Assembly: GCA_016712045.1 (NCBI GenBank) | Contig: JADJRV010000017.1 | Span: forward strand, 55,643-119,642 | DNA length: 64,000 nt | Direction of reading: 5' to 3' | Origin: Chloracidobacterium sp. | GTDB taxonomy: Bacteria > Acidobacteriota > Blastocatellia > Pyrinomonadales > Pyrinomonadaceae | Shown: positions 1 through 8,462 of the stretch, piece after piece | How positions within the stretch are numbered: the first letter of the stretch is position 1 | How the letters are laid out: the number at the start of each line of letters is the position of its first letter | Notes under the pieces: model-generated | Told to the model about the DNA's origin: nothing | Databases searched by the model: none | The model's input: the letters and a program-made list of their open reading frames with translations, nothing else | Translations under genes and position numbers: made by a program

Positions 1-114
1 CGGCCTGCGATCTCGATCCTGTCCTACAACCCTGCTACCATTTTGGTTGGTTCCGGCCACTGATCCTCAACAACGCGCTTAATCTCAAAATATTTAAACA
101 TCTGCTTATGAAAA

Positions 115-232
115 GTGGTCCTTTTGGTGGTCCAAAGTGGTCCTTTTTGGCATAAATGGACCACTTTAGTCGATCTTGGTCCACCTTGGTCCACCCTGGT
201 CCACCTGGTCGGGACCGGACCAAAAGGACCAG
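115..232. repeat. TGGTCCACC-type repeat array, copy 1
   Basis: Units of about 10 bp with core GGTCCACCTT repeat from 175 to 210, followed by the palindrome GGACCGGACC and more GGTCC/GGACC words on both sides, so left and right arms can pair. Nearly the same core occurs at 4190-4226 and 52659-52695. It is non-coding here, while the third copy lies inside an open frame. Confidence 0.8.
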
Positions 233-249
233 ATTTGGGCGCGGGGCCC

Positions 250-386
250 GCACGAAGTAAGGGCGTAGCATTCAACTTGAGCGTAACGCCCTTACTCCGT
301 GCGGGCTTCTGCCCAAGCAGCCGCCTAAAGGCGGGACTCCAAACGTAAGAAAGGCCGCGAACATTACGCTCGCGGCCTTTTTATTT
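250..386. repeat. Palindromic intergenic element, copy A (about 137 bp)
   Basis: The element starts with a 17-base arm (GCACGAAGTAAGGGCGT) whose near-complement follows about 15 bases later, then a GGCGGGACTCC segment and a GC-rich hairpin terminator. A copy with about 90 percent identity lies at 1603-1740. Both copies sit immediately downstream of minus-strand genes. REP/BIME-like by structure; no transposase is nearby. Confidence 0.8.
350..383. terminator. Intrinsic terminator, probably bidirectional
   Basis: AAAGGCCGCGA pairs with TCGCGGCCTTTTT around a short loop. T-runs flank the stem in both orientations. It lies just beyond the 3' end of the minus-strand gene at 401-898 and forms the last part of the repeated element. 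Confidence 0.75.
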
Positions 387-400
387 GATCTAGCGGGCGA

Positions 401-898
401 TTATTGGACGGGGTTATCTTCGTCAAATTCTGTGATATCCATTAACTCGATGCCGCTGTGAAGCATCTCGATAGTTTCGAATGAAGTTTTATTTTGGTTC
501 GCACCTCTGGCCATTGTGGGAACAGCGTTCTTGACCGTCCAGACCATTGCTGTTTTGCCGGCGTCGTCAACCAGACGTATGATCAGGTCAGTATTTGTAC
601 CTGTAAGGTTATTCAGGTTAGAAAGAAATGGGTTTGTGCTGTGCTTTGACGTAAAAATAACCTTCTTCAATGTCACCTTGTTCGCCCCTTTTCCCATACC
701 AGGCATAGTAGGATTACCGGCTGTAGCCTCTTCAAGGCCGGAAACTTCTTGGCCCTTGGCCCTATAGATCTTACCGTCGATCTTGTATTTGATCTCAAAT
801 CGGTAGTTCGGATCAGTCCAGCCCGAGGCCGAATTCTGACCAAAAGCCGCAATTGCAAACAACAGCATTATCGATACTGAATAAATTAGTTTTTTCAT
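401..898 (-). CDS. Secreted protein resembling phage tail-tube (gp19/TIGR02241) subunits
   Basis: About 165 residues. The ATG at 898 was chosen because it opens a clean signal peptide (MKK, then a hydrophobic stretch ending AAFGQ); the frame stays open upstream to 922. The mature part matches the layout of gp19-type tube proteins of contractile injection systems: YRFEI near the start, EVSGLE, a P-G-x-G-K turn followed by VTLKKV, then DLIIRLVDDAGK, a W-x-V-x-NAVPT segment and IEMLHSGIEL near the end. Those proteins are normally cytoplasmic and encoded with sheath and baseplate genes; none are here, so exported status and solitary location are odd. Recognition is by eye, without a profile search. 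Confidence 0.55.
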   Translation of the reverse strand: MKKLIYSVSIMLLFAIAAFGQNSASGWTDPNYRFEIKYKIDGKIYRAKGQEVSGLEEATAGNPTMPGMGKGANKVTLKKVIFTSKHSTNPFLSNLNNLTGTNTDLIIRLVDDAGKTAMVWTVKNAVPTMARGANQNKTSFETIEMLHSGIELMDITEFDEDNPVQ

Positions 899-944
899 AT
901 TTTGCCCAAGGTTCGCAGACATTGTACACCAAAACCGATCGGAG

Positions 945-1531
945 CTACCGCTTGATCTGGGCGGTGAACGGGCCTTTGACGATGAGTTCTTTGCCGTCCT
1001 GTTTGCCTGAGACGTTTATCTCACCCTTGACGGTGTCGCCTTCGACCGAGATTATCTTTACCTCGCATGTGGCGGGGTCGGTCTGCTGAGACGGGTACAG
1101 ATAGAGCCGCTGCTCCTTGCCGTCGCGAAAGACGTAGACGTTGATCAGCTCGAAGCTCATCGGCCCCGTGCTTTTGGCGCCTTTGTATGACGCAGGCTTG
1201 AGCGGCGTATCGACCGTCGATCCCGCTTCGTCGTGAAGCGAGAGAAATATCTTGACCTGCTCGGGCGCCGTCAGCTTATCGCCGTGCGGATCTCTTTTCG
1301 CTCCGTCAGAGTCGAAATTGCGGATCGTTATCCAGCGAAGTGCGTGCTCCTGATTAGGGGCGTCCGAGCCGGAAAAAAGAGCCTTTTGCACGGTTGCCCC
1401 ACTCCCTTTTTCAATAAACGGGATAGCAGTGCCTTCGCTTTTGATATCGATCGTCGAACGCGGGCCGCCGCACGCGGCGATCAAAAACAAATAACAGGGA
1501 CGACAAATTTTATATAATTTATTCTTCTCAC
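945..1531 (-). CDS. Putative lipoprotein of unknown function, apparent frameshift
   Basis: The main frame covers 945 to about 1482 but has no good start: read upstream it runs into the repeat at 1603-1740. In another frame a GTG at 1531, six bases after GGAGAG, opens a typical lipoprotein leader (VRRINYIKFVVPVICF). One extra T in the T5 run (A5 at 1483-1487 on the plus strand) would join it to LIAAC-GG, a clear lipobox. The 587-base span is one base short of a multiple of three, as expected. The mature part has no recognised domain. It contains a single conserved-looking EQVKIFLSLHDEAG stretch. Confidence 0.6.
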
Positions 1532-1602
1532 GGGCTTCTCTCCTTTCAACTTTTTTGCGGTTTCGTGATGATATACCAGACCCGGGATATTGCAAAGTGC
1601 TC

Positions 1603-1740
1603 GCACGGAGTAACGGCGCAGCATTCAACTTGAGCGTAACGCCCTTACTTCGTGCGGGCTTCTGCCCAAATGGCCGCCTAAAGGCGGGACTCCAAACGTG
1701 AGAAAGGCCGCGAGCATTACGCTCGCGGCCTTTTGTATTT
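1603..1740. repeat. Palindromic intergenic element, copy B
   Basis: Second copy of the element at 250-386, in the same orientation, with scattered substitutions that partly keep the arm pairing. It ends in the terminator at 1703-1735. It lies downstream of the radical SAM gene and upstream of the lipoprotein gene, so the lipoprotein gene and copy A look like parts of one repeat-flanked interval. Confidence 0.8.
1703..1735. terminator. Intrinsic terminator in copy B
   Basis: AAAGGCCGCGAGC and GCTCGCGGCCTTTT form a strong stem with a four-base loop and a T-tract. It serves the minus-strand radical SAM gene ending at 1796 and may act both ways. Confidence 0.75.
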
Positions 1741-1741
1741 T

Positions 1742-1793
1742 CTAACTACTGACTACTAGCTACGGACTACTAGCTACGGACTACTGGTTACTG
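1742..1793. repeat. GACTACTAGCTAC word repeat
   Basis: CTACTGACTAC, then two copies of TAGCTACGGACTAC, then CTACTGGTTACTG. It belongs with the GTCAGTAGTC-type word repeats at 23509, 60076 and 63251. Confidence 0.65.
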
Positions 1794-1795
1794 CA

Positions 1796-3385
1796 TCACG
1801 TCGAAGAAACCGGGTGACGCTTGCGTCCGAGAGCATCTTGCAGACGGTTTTCAAGCACCGTCGAAGACTGTTCGCCGCTGATCAGATTGCGGATCGTGCG
1901 AAATATGCGGCTGGGGTGTGTTGCGTAGCCGACAAAATAATTGAGCAGCATAAACGACACCCTGACCGCAGCGAGTTCAAAGTTAGTCATGTTCGGGTTA
2001 GACGTTCCCTGCGGCTTGAGAAAGTTAAATTTGCCGTTGAACGAAACGAGCGACATAAAATAGGCATCGTTTAGGGTGACCTTCCCTTCGCTTTGCAGCT
2101 GCTTGAAGATGTCGGTGCCGGGATAGGAGGAAAAGATAAAAAACGGCACCTCTTCGACACCGAGCGCGGCCATTCGCAGCCCGAACCAGAGCGTTTGAAG
2201 AACATCGCTGCGCGTCTCGTGCGGAAAACCGATTATTAGATTTGTGCGGACGATCAGCCCGAGCCGGACGGCGACCTTCAGAGATGCGATCATCCGGCCG
2301 AGATCGACCTTTTTGTCGATCATCTTTAGCGACCTGGGTGAACCGCTCTCGGGCGCGTATGCCATATAGCGGCAGCCGGTGTCACGGAGCAGCGTCAGCA
2401 CCTCTTCGTCAAGCACTTCGCTGCGGGTACCGCTTGGCAGTGACCACGAAAGCCCCAGATCCTCCTGTTTCAGGCGGCGGCAAAACTCCAGAGTCCAGCT
2501 TTTCTTTGTGAATACGGTCAGATCATAAAATTGGAACGAAGTAATATCATACTTTTCCCTATAGTGCTTGATCTCGGCGATGAGGTCATCGATATCACGC
2601 AGAACGTAGCGGGTCGTCCACATCTGGGGGCTCGAGCAGAACTTGCACTTGTACGGGCATCCGCGCGAACCGAGCATCGGCATGTCGCGTTCGGATGAAA
2701 TGCCGTAAGATTTGCCGGCTTCCCAGAAATCTTCGAGATAGCCCTCGGGCCAATGCGGCCACGGGATATCGTCGATGTCTTTGATACGCGGCAGCCCGCC
2801 ATTGTCGTGAATCGTGCCGTCCGCATCCAGATAGCAGATGCCGCCGACCTCGCTGTAATCGCCGCGATCCCAAGCCTCGATCAGCTCGGTCAGCGTGTAT
2901 TCACCCTCGCCCTTCACGATTACGTCGAGCGCCGGGCAATCGCGAAGACTGTACTCCGACAGTGCCGTGAAATGCTCGCCGCCGCCCACCAGCAACTGGT
3001 GAGGGAAACGGTCGCGGACCCGCGTGATCAGGTCTTTTAGCAAAACCCACTCGCACGAGAACATGCTGCTAAAACCGATCACGTCAGCGTCGGCAGGAAT
3101 GCGTTCGACCAGCTCGTCGAGATCGATGCCCTGGATCTGAAATCCGGGATATTCTTTCAACGGTCGTACCGTCCCGAGATCGGCAGCCGTGCCGTCAACG
3201 ATCTCGACTTTGTGGCCTTGTTTGAGAAGATACCCGGCAATATAGGCGAGCCCGATAGCCGGCGATGCCTCGTTGTTGAGCGAACCTTCGCGTGAGATAA
3301 GCGGCGCACGCACGAGTGCAACATTGAGGCTGCTCGGGGACTTGGATTCAATTAGTTGATCATCAGGTATTTTAACCATGCACAT
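1796..3385 (-). CDS. B12-binding domain radical SAM protein
   Basis: 529 residues. The N-terminal part (about 20-150) is the Rossmann-like fold of cobalamin-binding radical SAM enzymes (PAIGLAYIAGYL, DVIGFSSMFS, LLVGGGEHFT). The [4Fe-4S] motif follows at C243-x3-C247-x2-C250 within SRGCPYKCKFCSS, then a TIM-barrel region and a C-terminal extension. Members of this class methylate or rearrange lipids, tetrapyrroles or antibiotics; the substrate cannot be read from the sequence. It stands alone between two unknown secreted genes, with a terminator directly downstream. A cob(I)alamin adenosyltransferase at 25964 shows the organism handles corrinoids, though this class typically uses methylcobalamin. 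Confidence 0.85.
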   Translation of the reverse strand: MCMVKIPDDQLIESKSPSSLNVALVRAPLISREGSLNNEASPAIGLAYIAGYLLKQGHKVEIVDGTAADLGTVRPLKEYPGFQIQGIDLDELVERIPADADVIGFSSMFSCEWVLLKDLITRVRDRFPHQLLVGGGEHFTALSEYSLRDCPALDVIVKGEGEYTLTELIEAWDRGDYSEVGGICYLDADGTIHDNGGLPRIKDIDDIPWPHWPEGYLEDFWEAGKSYGISSERDMPMLGSRGCPYKCKFCSSPQMWTTRYVLRDIDDLIAEIKHYREKYDITSFQFYDLTVFTKKSWTLEFCRRLKQEDLGLSWSLPSGTRSEVLDEEVLTLLRDTGCRYMAYAPESGSPRSLKMIDKKVDLGRMIASLKVAVRLGLIVRTNLIIGFPHETRSDVLQTLWFGLRMAALGVEEVPFFIFSSYPGTDIFKQLQSEGKVTLNDAYFMSLVSFNGKFNFLKPQGTSNPNMTNFELAAVRVSFMLLNYFVGYATHPSRIFRTIRNLISGEQSSTVLENRLQDALGRKRHPVSST

Positions 3386-3451
3386 AATAGATAGCTATTC
3401 GGCATGTTTTCCCAGAAAATCACCGGAGGATCATTGATGTCAGTGGAACGC

Positions 3452-4088
3452 TTATTGAACGCAGCGAACGGCGACGGCGTAGCCTGCGGCGGGGTTGCTA
3501 AAGCGAAAGATGTTGCCGTTCTTGGCCTCTATGCGGCGGCGGTAGGCGTTGATTTGTCCTTTGACCGTCCGGCTGGTCGCGGTCCAAAAATAAGAGCGGG
3601 GACGGTCGCCGTCGATACCGTCAAATGTGGCCGCTCCGTCGCTGATGGTGGCAAAGCCTGAGATCTTGAATTCTAGCCCCGAGCTGCCGCCGGTCTTTAG
3701 CTTTTGGCCTTCGTTGCCTCGCGGTGTGCCGTAGCCATCGATCGTCAATTGGTTTTGCGGCATTCCCAGAGCCTTTTCGAGATCCACCCAGTCAGCATCC
3801 GTCGGCAAACGCCAGCCAACAGGACACGCCTTTCGCGCGGCTTCGAAAGTGTATAGCATCCCTAGCTCGGCACAAGCTTGCTCTTCGTCGTCATAACACC
3901 AAGATTCGTCCGGGTAGTCGTAACGAAGGTTTTCCTTCATCCAAGTCAGCGTTCCGACCTTCTTGATGCCGTAAACCTGCCCGTCGCTTATCTTTGAAAC
4001 TGCTCTTGGCTTCCTGACCGACACCTTGGGCAAAGGCCGCCGCTGTAAAGAATAGACCCGCCGCGATAATTAAGATGATGTGTTTCAT
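3452..4088 (-). CDS. Secreted FISUMP-domain protein, apparent frameshift
   Basis: The body (3452 to about 3985) matches the Fibrobacter major paralogous domain (TIGR02145): SDGQVYGIKKVG, TWMKENLRY, a Cys pair, ACPVGWRLPTDADW, YFWTATS and a C-terminal AVRCVQ. Its own frame lacks a signal peptide. In a second frame, ATG at 4088 opens one (MKHIILIIAAGLFFTAAAFAQ) and continues to SSFKD, where these proteins normally pass into D-G-Q. Removing one A in GATAAGCGAC near 3985-3990 joins the halves. The 637-base span has one base too many. Cell-surface or secreted role likely; exact function unknown. Confidence 0.7.
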
Positions 4089-4438
4089 AAGCTGATCCCG
4101 CACGCGAATTGTACACCAAAACGCCGGAATTCTGCTTTGATATATGATCGAACCGCCGGGTTGTCTCCAATTCGCGCCAATGCAGCGTCTTGGTCCACCT
4201 TGGTCCACCTGGTCCGGACCGGACCAAAAATCAGATGCTCATGCTCGCACCGATGGACTTATTGAGCAAACTGCTCTATATTCGGTCAATCCAAATAATT
4301 GCTGGTATATTGCAGGTGAAACTACTGGAACTATTTCCCGATTGACCGTTTCTATCTGTCCAAATAGTTGAATATCAGTATCAGACTCGACGAACGCGGG
4401 AAAGGCGCGCGTCGGGGCGTGGAATTTAGGAGAATATT
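4089..4438. other. Intergenic region between divergent secreted-protein genes
   Basis: Contains the second TGGTCC repeat (4190-4226). The remaining AT-richer part (4240-4400) presumably carries promoters for both flanking genes, but no clear -35/-10 pair stands out. A TAGGAGAA ribosome site precedes the ATG at 4439. Confidence 0.5.
4190..4226. repeat. TGGTCCACC-type repeat, copy 2
   Basis: Two CTTGGTCCAC units run into GGTCCGGACCGGACCA. Near-identical to the cores at 175-222 and 52659-52695. Intergenic. Confidence 0.8.
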
Positions 4439-7072
4439 ATGAGAGCACATCGGTCAAACGTTTTGTCGCGGGTTGTAAGGATCGCAAGTTCGATCATCTT
4501 GTCGGCAACGGTCATTTTCGTTACATTTTCGGGCGTGGTCACGGCCGCCGTCAAACCGACAGTTCCGTCGATGTTCGCGGTGCAGACATTTGGTGCCGGC
4601 AGCCTTATCATTCCAATGGATTCAGGGGCGAACGGCCAAAACACCGGTATGCTCCGTGCCTATGGCCTCGTCTATGAGCTACTCCGTCGGGGTGTGCCTG
4701 TAAACTGGGTCATCAATCCCATCAAAGGTTCAAATGGGACCGACTTTCTGGTCGCCGCACCAAACATGATCGTAGATGTGCGAACCGGAGCGGTGCTCGC
4801 CCCGCGTTCCTATGCGGGCGGGCCTTTTGTTATCGATGCCGCTGATGCGGCCGCTGCGATGCCAATTATCTTCGCGTGGCAGTCCGAGGCGGGCGACCAA
4901 ACGGCTGTCCACACGCTTTCGTTCGGCTCATTTAGCGGTGATGTTTCGCGGCGTCTCGTCGCTGCTCCCCGAATTGCGATCCTTAAGGACGGGAACGAGA
5001 CAATTGCGTTCAACAACCTAAATGCCGCCGGTATTCGCGATTCAAGGGGTTCAGTTTGGGCCTCAACATCGCCGGACCTGCTGACCGAAGCAGCAGTTAC
5101 CGGACCGACCACCGTTATCCACGATGACGGAGTTCTTTTTCATCAATCGACACATACGCCACGATATTCCTATCTGACTGCGATGCATTATTTGTCCACA
5201 GGGCAGACGCCTGAGGTCGTTGCCGAAATGCGTTCGTGGCTCGATCACGGTTCGCTGACGCACGCATTTATGCAATGCGAAGCAGCCCGCGTAGTTGAAA
5301 ATAGCGGGTTTTTCCTGACGACTGCCGGCATCGTCGATGACGGCTCGGCGACCACGACACCGGCTAACCGTTTCCCGACGAGCCCGCTGGCTCAGATCGA
5401 TGGAGCATTTGAGGTGGACAGCGGAGCGGTCGATTCATTTAGAAATAACGGCGGCAGCTATAAGACCGGCGTGACGACCGTTTTCAATGACGTCGGCTCC
5501 CCCTTTACCCAGCGTATCGTCGAACTCGCGGGCCGCATGGACGGCGACAATTTGAACGGACGCGTGACATATCTCGCGGGGCATGACTATTCAACTGCTC
5601 TGCCGATGTCTTCTAATCCGCAAACGAACGGCGTGCGGTTGATGTTGAACACGATCCTCGAAACCGATGCCGCGACCACCGCTCCAGCGAACGCATTGAC
5701 TATCACAAAATCGGCTCCGGCGTCTGTGAACACTTCGCAGATCACATATACGATCACCTACACCAATAACAGCGCCAATCCCGTTGAAAACATCGTGATC
5801 ACCGAGGCGACTGCAGCTGGACAAATTATCATTTCGATGTCCCCGGCGGCGACATCGATCGCGGGTAATGTTGTGACTTGGAACATGCCGCCTCTGCCGC
5901 CCGGCGGCACGGGGTCGATCACATATACGGTCGTCGCACCCGACGGCACCTATAATAGCTCTGCGACGCGGGCAGCCTATTCGACATCGACTAACGCGAC
6001 GGCAAGTTCAAACATTGTCACGACCATTGTGGACACAATTCCGCCGACAGTCACGATCACGACTGGCCCTTCGGGAACGACTACGAACGCGACCCCAACA
6101 TTCACCTTTACGACCGGCGGTTCCCCGGTGATCACTGTTTGCCGTATTGACAGCAATCCACCTGTTTCGTGCTCGGGATCGTTCACATCTCCGCCTCTAT
6201 CAGCCGGAACTCACACTTTCAGCGTAGCAGCGACAGATGCGGCCGGAAATACAACAACCGCCACACGAACCTTTACCATCGTCAACGTGACGCTCGTATC
6301 GGTAAATGTTGTCCCGGTAAATGTGACAATACTCTCCGGACGTACACAGCAGTTCAACGCTTTCGGAATATATTCCGACGGCGCCGTGCAGGATATTACA
6401 AATAGCGTTACATGGTCGTCGAGCAATATTGCTGTCGCACGGGTATCAAATGCTGTCGGCACGCAGGGTCTTGCGACCGGATTGGCAGGCGGCACCGTTC
6501 AGATAGTTGCGAGACTCGGCACTGTCCAAGGTGCTGCTACGCTTACAGTCACCACGCTGAAGACCGCAAAACAGGCAATACTCGCCGAACTGCGAACGGC
6601 TCTATCGACGGCGACGTCCAATAAGGACAAGAATAATCTCAAGGACGCGATCAAAAAACTAGAAAAGTCACTTGAGAATTCTCTGTGGTCATCGGACGGC
6701 AATCACTTGAGTTGCGATCACGGGAATAAGGTCTTTGGCCGCGAAAGATCGGCGGTCAAAAGCCTTATGGCGATGATCACCGATACGAATGCGTCAAATA
6801 TTCCGAATACGACGATATCGCGTTGGATCAATGTTTTGGTCAGCGTCGATCGCGAACTTGCCCAAATTGCCGTTTCCGAGGCAAATGTATCGGCAAACGT
6901 GCGTGCTGCTGCGCTGGCTCAGATCGCGGAAGGAGACAACGACGTAGCCGATGGTGATTTTAACAAGGCAATTGCACACTACAAACGTGCCTGGAAAAAG
7001 GTCAGATCGTGCGATGACGACGATGATGACGACGAAGATGACGATGACAGCTGCGGCAGACACGGCCACTAA
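4439..7072 (+). CDS. Large secreted protein with DUF11, Ig-like/Big2 and Asp-rich tail
   Basis: 877 residues, preceded by TAGGAGAATATT. A signal/anchor segment covers about 15-37. Residues 40-420 form an unfamiliar domain with IPMDSGANGQN and LLRRGVPVNWVINP. A DUF11-type repeat follows (ITYTITYTNNS, about 435-520), then a DTIPPTVTI Ig-like module (about 525-620), a Big2-like module (VPVNVTILSGRTQQFNAFG, about 625-705), and a helical domain (about 710-855). The end is a run of Asp/Glu with SCGRHGH, a likely cation-binding or surface tail. Function unknown; adhesion or envelope role is inference. The 3' end faces a convergent gene across a terminator. Confidence 0.75.
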   Translation: MRAHRSNVLSRVVRIASSIILSATVIFVTFSGVVTAAVKPTVPSMFAVQTFGAGSLIIPMDSGANGQNTGMLRAYGLVYELLRRGVPVNWVINPIKGSNGTDFLVAAPNMIVDVRTGAVLAPRSYAGGPFVIDAADAAAAMPIIFAWQSEAGDQTAVHTLSFGSFSGDVSRRLVAAPRIAILKDGNETIAFNNLNAAGIRDSRGSVWASTSPDLLTEAAVTGPTTVIHDDGVLFHQSTHTPRYSYLTAMHYLSTGQTPEVVAEMRSWLDHGSLTHAFMQCEAARVVENSGFFLTTAGIVDDGSATTTPANRFPTSPLAQIDGAFEVDSGAVDSFRNNGGSYKTGVTTVFNDVGSPFTQRIVELAGRMDGDNLNGRVTYLAGHDYSTALPMSSNPQTNGVRLMLNTILETDAATTAPANALTITKSAPASVNTSQITYTITYTNNSANPVENIVITEATAAGQIIISMSPAATSIAGNVVTWNMPPLPPGGTGSITYTVVAPDGTYNSSATRAAYSTSTNATASSNIVTTIVDTIPPTVTITTGPSGTTTNATPTFTFTTGGSPVITVCRIDSNPPVSCSGSFTSPPLSAGTHTFSVAATDAAGNTTTATRTFTIVNVTLVSVNVVPVNVTILSGRTQQFNAFGIYSDGAVQDITNSVTWSSSNIAVARVSNAVGTQGLATGLAGGTVQIVARLGTVQGAATLTVTTLKTAKQAILAELRTALSTATSNKDKNNLKDAIKKLEKSLENSLWSSDGNHLSCDHGNKVFGRERSAVKSLMAMITDTNASNIPNTTISRWINVLVSVDRELAQIAVSEANVSANVRAAALAQIAEGDNDVADGDFNKAIAHYKRAWKKVRSCDDDDDDDEDDDDSCGRHGH

Positions 7073-7085
7073 GAGATGAAAACAA

Positions 7086-7156
7086 GCGAAAGCCCGTCCG
7101 CAAGCAATAAATGACGCTTGACAGGTCACTTAAATGCTCACGAGCGGGCTTTTGCC
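7086..7156. terminator. Convergent terminator, long loop
   Basis: GCGAAAGCCCG at 7086 pairs with CGGGCTTTTGC at 7145. The loop is long (about 48 bases) and contains a small inner hairpin (AAGCAATAAATGACGCTT). It sits between genes ending at 7072 and 7188. Confidence 0.5.
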
Positions 7157-7187
7157 CTTATTCGGCGATAACTAATGTTTATAGAAA

Positions 7188-7525
7188 CTAGCCCCTTACA
7201 TAACGCTGTACACAGCGTCCACGACGGTCCTTAACGTACCTAAAAACAAGATAACCACCGGCACCCGAGCCGAGGCCGATGAGAGCACCGCGTCCGCCAC
7301 CAATGCCTCCGCCGATCGCGGCACCGATTCCGCCAGCGATAAGGGAATGAACGAGCTTCTTACGATTCGAGGTGGTGTTCCTCATACGGTAAGTGCCGCT
7401 CGGGCAGGGTTTAAACTCCGCAGATTCGACCGCTATCGGTGAAGTTGCCGCCGCCGTATTGGTCATTGACGGCATAAATACCGCAAACATAATTGCAATT
7501 AACAATGTAGAAATGGTCTTTTCAT
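7188..7525 (-). CDS. Small secreted glycine-zipper protein, apparent frameshift
   Basis: The frame 7188-7505 starts mid-signal peptide. A good ribosome site (AGGAGA, 7531-7536) precedes ATG at 7525, but that frame stops after eight codons. One extra A in the A4 run (7519-7522) gives MKKTISTLLIAIMFAVFMP, a standard leader joined to the listed frame. The mature protein has a Cys pair (CPSGTY and GRCVQ) and a glycine-zipper segment (GGIGAAIGGGIGGGRGALIG) able to form a membrane hairpin. The span is 338 bases, one short of a multiple of three. Envelope-associated; exact role unknown. Confidence 0.65.
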
Positions 7526-7660
7526 AATTTTCTCCTATAACGAAGGCCTATGGAGAGAGGACCCTATCTACAATGTGGCACCGTCGTGTCACCTGTGGCT
7601 GTACGTTAGCGAACATACGTCAAAGGAAATACCACGTTCAACACCTACTAATTTAGGTTT

Positions 7661-7945
7661 CTACCCGCCGATCCTACGTCCGTTTGCCAGGCGAAATATG
7701 ATCAATACGACGAGTGCACCGACTATTGAGGAAAAGAAGCTCGGAAGATTGTTCGCGATGTTATCAAACGAACTGATCAGCGGATATCCAAATAGGTATT
7801 TGCCCATAAATCCGCCGACAACCGCTCCGACAATTCCTAGAACGGTTGTCAAGATAATGCCGCCGCCGTCACGGCCGGGCAAGATAAATTTGGCCAGATA
7901 CCCAACTACAAATCCTAATATCAACCAAATAATTAAAGAAACCAT
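7661..7945 (-). CDS. GlsB/YeaQ/YmgE family membrane protein
   Basis: 94 residues from ATG at 7945, which follows GAGGAG with six-base spacing; a longer frame to 7996 lacks a ribosome site. Three hydrophobic segments with family words: VSLIIWLILGFVVGYLAKFI, LPGRDGGG, TTVLGIVGAVVGGFMGKYLFG. This family is linked to general stress response in enterobacteria; the precise function is unknown. A second member lies at 18564. Confidence 0.85.
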   Translation of the reverse strand: MVSLIIWLILGFVVGYLAKFILPGRDGGGIILTTVLGIVGAVVGGFMGKYLFGYPLISSFDNIANNLPSFFSSIVGALVVLIIFRLANGRRIGG

Positions 7946-8132
7946 AATATTCTCCTCGTTCAGAACAAACCCTAGCCGATAACCGCGGCATTCCATCTTC
8001 TGCGATGCCGGAGCAACATAAATTTACTTGATAAAGCTAGCATGATTGAATCAAATCACAGGAGGTTGCGTCTGTGTGCTATCGCACGGAAGGATCGGTG
8101 GAATATCGAAATGCTCAGACCGCCCAATACGG

Positions 8133-8155
8133 AAAAAGCCCGTCGAAACGGGCTT
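8133..8155 (-). terminator. Intrinsic terminator of the 8181-8369 gene
   Basis: Read on the minus strand, AAGCCCGT-TTCG-ACGGGCTT followed by TTTCC: a perfect 8-bp stem with a UUCG-class tetraloop and T-run, 25 bases past the stop codon. Confidence 0.85.
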
Positions 8156-8180
8156 GATCGATCAAATTGTTTTGGGCACG

Positions 8181-8369
8181 TTATGCTCTTCGTTGAGCTT
8201 GTTCTTCGATAAAGTACCCAACAAGAGAAGCGACTATCAGTGCCAAACCGGCGAAAGCGAACGATCTGGGCCCGCCAAATATACCAACAAAAAATGCGAT
8301 AACACCAACAACGGCCAGCAATGAACTGATGCCGCCTGCCAGTTTTGAAAATGCGGTTGAATTAGCCAT
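8181..8369 (-). CDS. Small two-helix membrane protein
   Basis: 62 residues with two hydrophobic segments (ISSLLAVVGVIAFFVGIF and FAGLALIVASLVGYFI) and a charged C-terminus (EEQAQRRA). The strong terminator immediately downstream supports a real transcript. No family recognised and no clear Shine-Dalgarno. Confidence 0.6.
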   Translation of the reverse strand: MANSTAFSKLAGGISSLLAVVGVIAFFVGIFGGPRSFAFAGLALIVASLVGYFIEEQAQRRA

Positions 8370-8462
8370 GCGTCAAAGATACCAAATTACGACTTCATTG
8401 CCAAAGCTTTGACAGGTTGCACCAATAAAAAAGGGGGGTATGTTGTATCATAAAACACTATT

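Larger units (their letters stand above)
1..400. other. Gene-free left edge made of repeats
   Basis: No convincing gene lies here. Positions 1-110 show no recognisable feature; short reading frames exist on the minus strand but have no family resemblance. From 115 the stretch is built of TGGTCC-type repeat units, then a palindromic element and an intrinsic terminator, each listed separately. The open frames across the repeats are low-complexity by-products. Confidence 0.6.

Noticed and set aside
24..348. Open frames of 77-83 codons at the left edge, both strands
   Set aside because: They are translations of the TGGTCC and GCACGAAG repeats, with no ribosome site or family resemblance.
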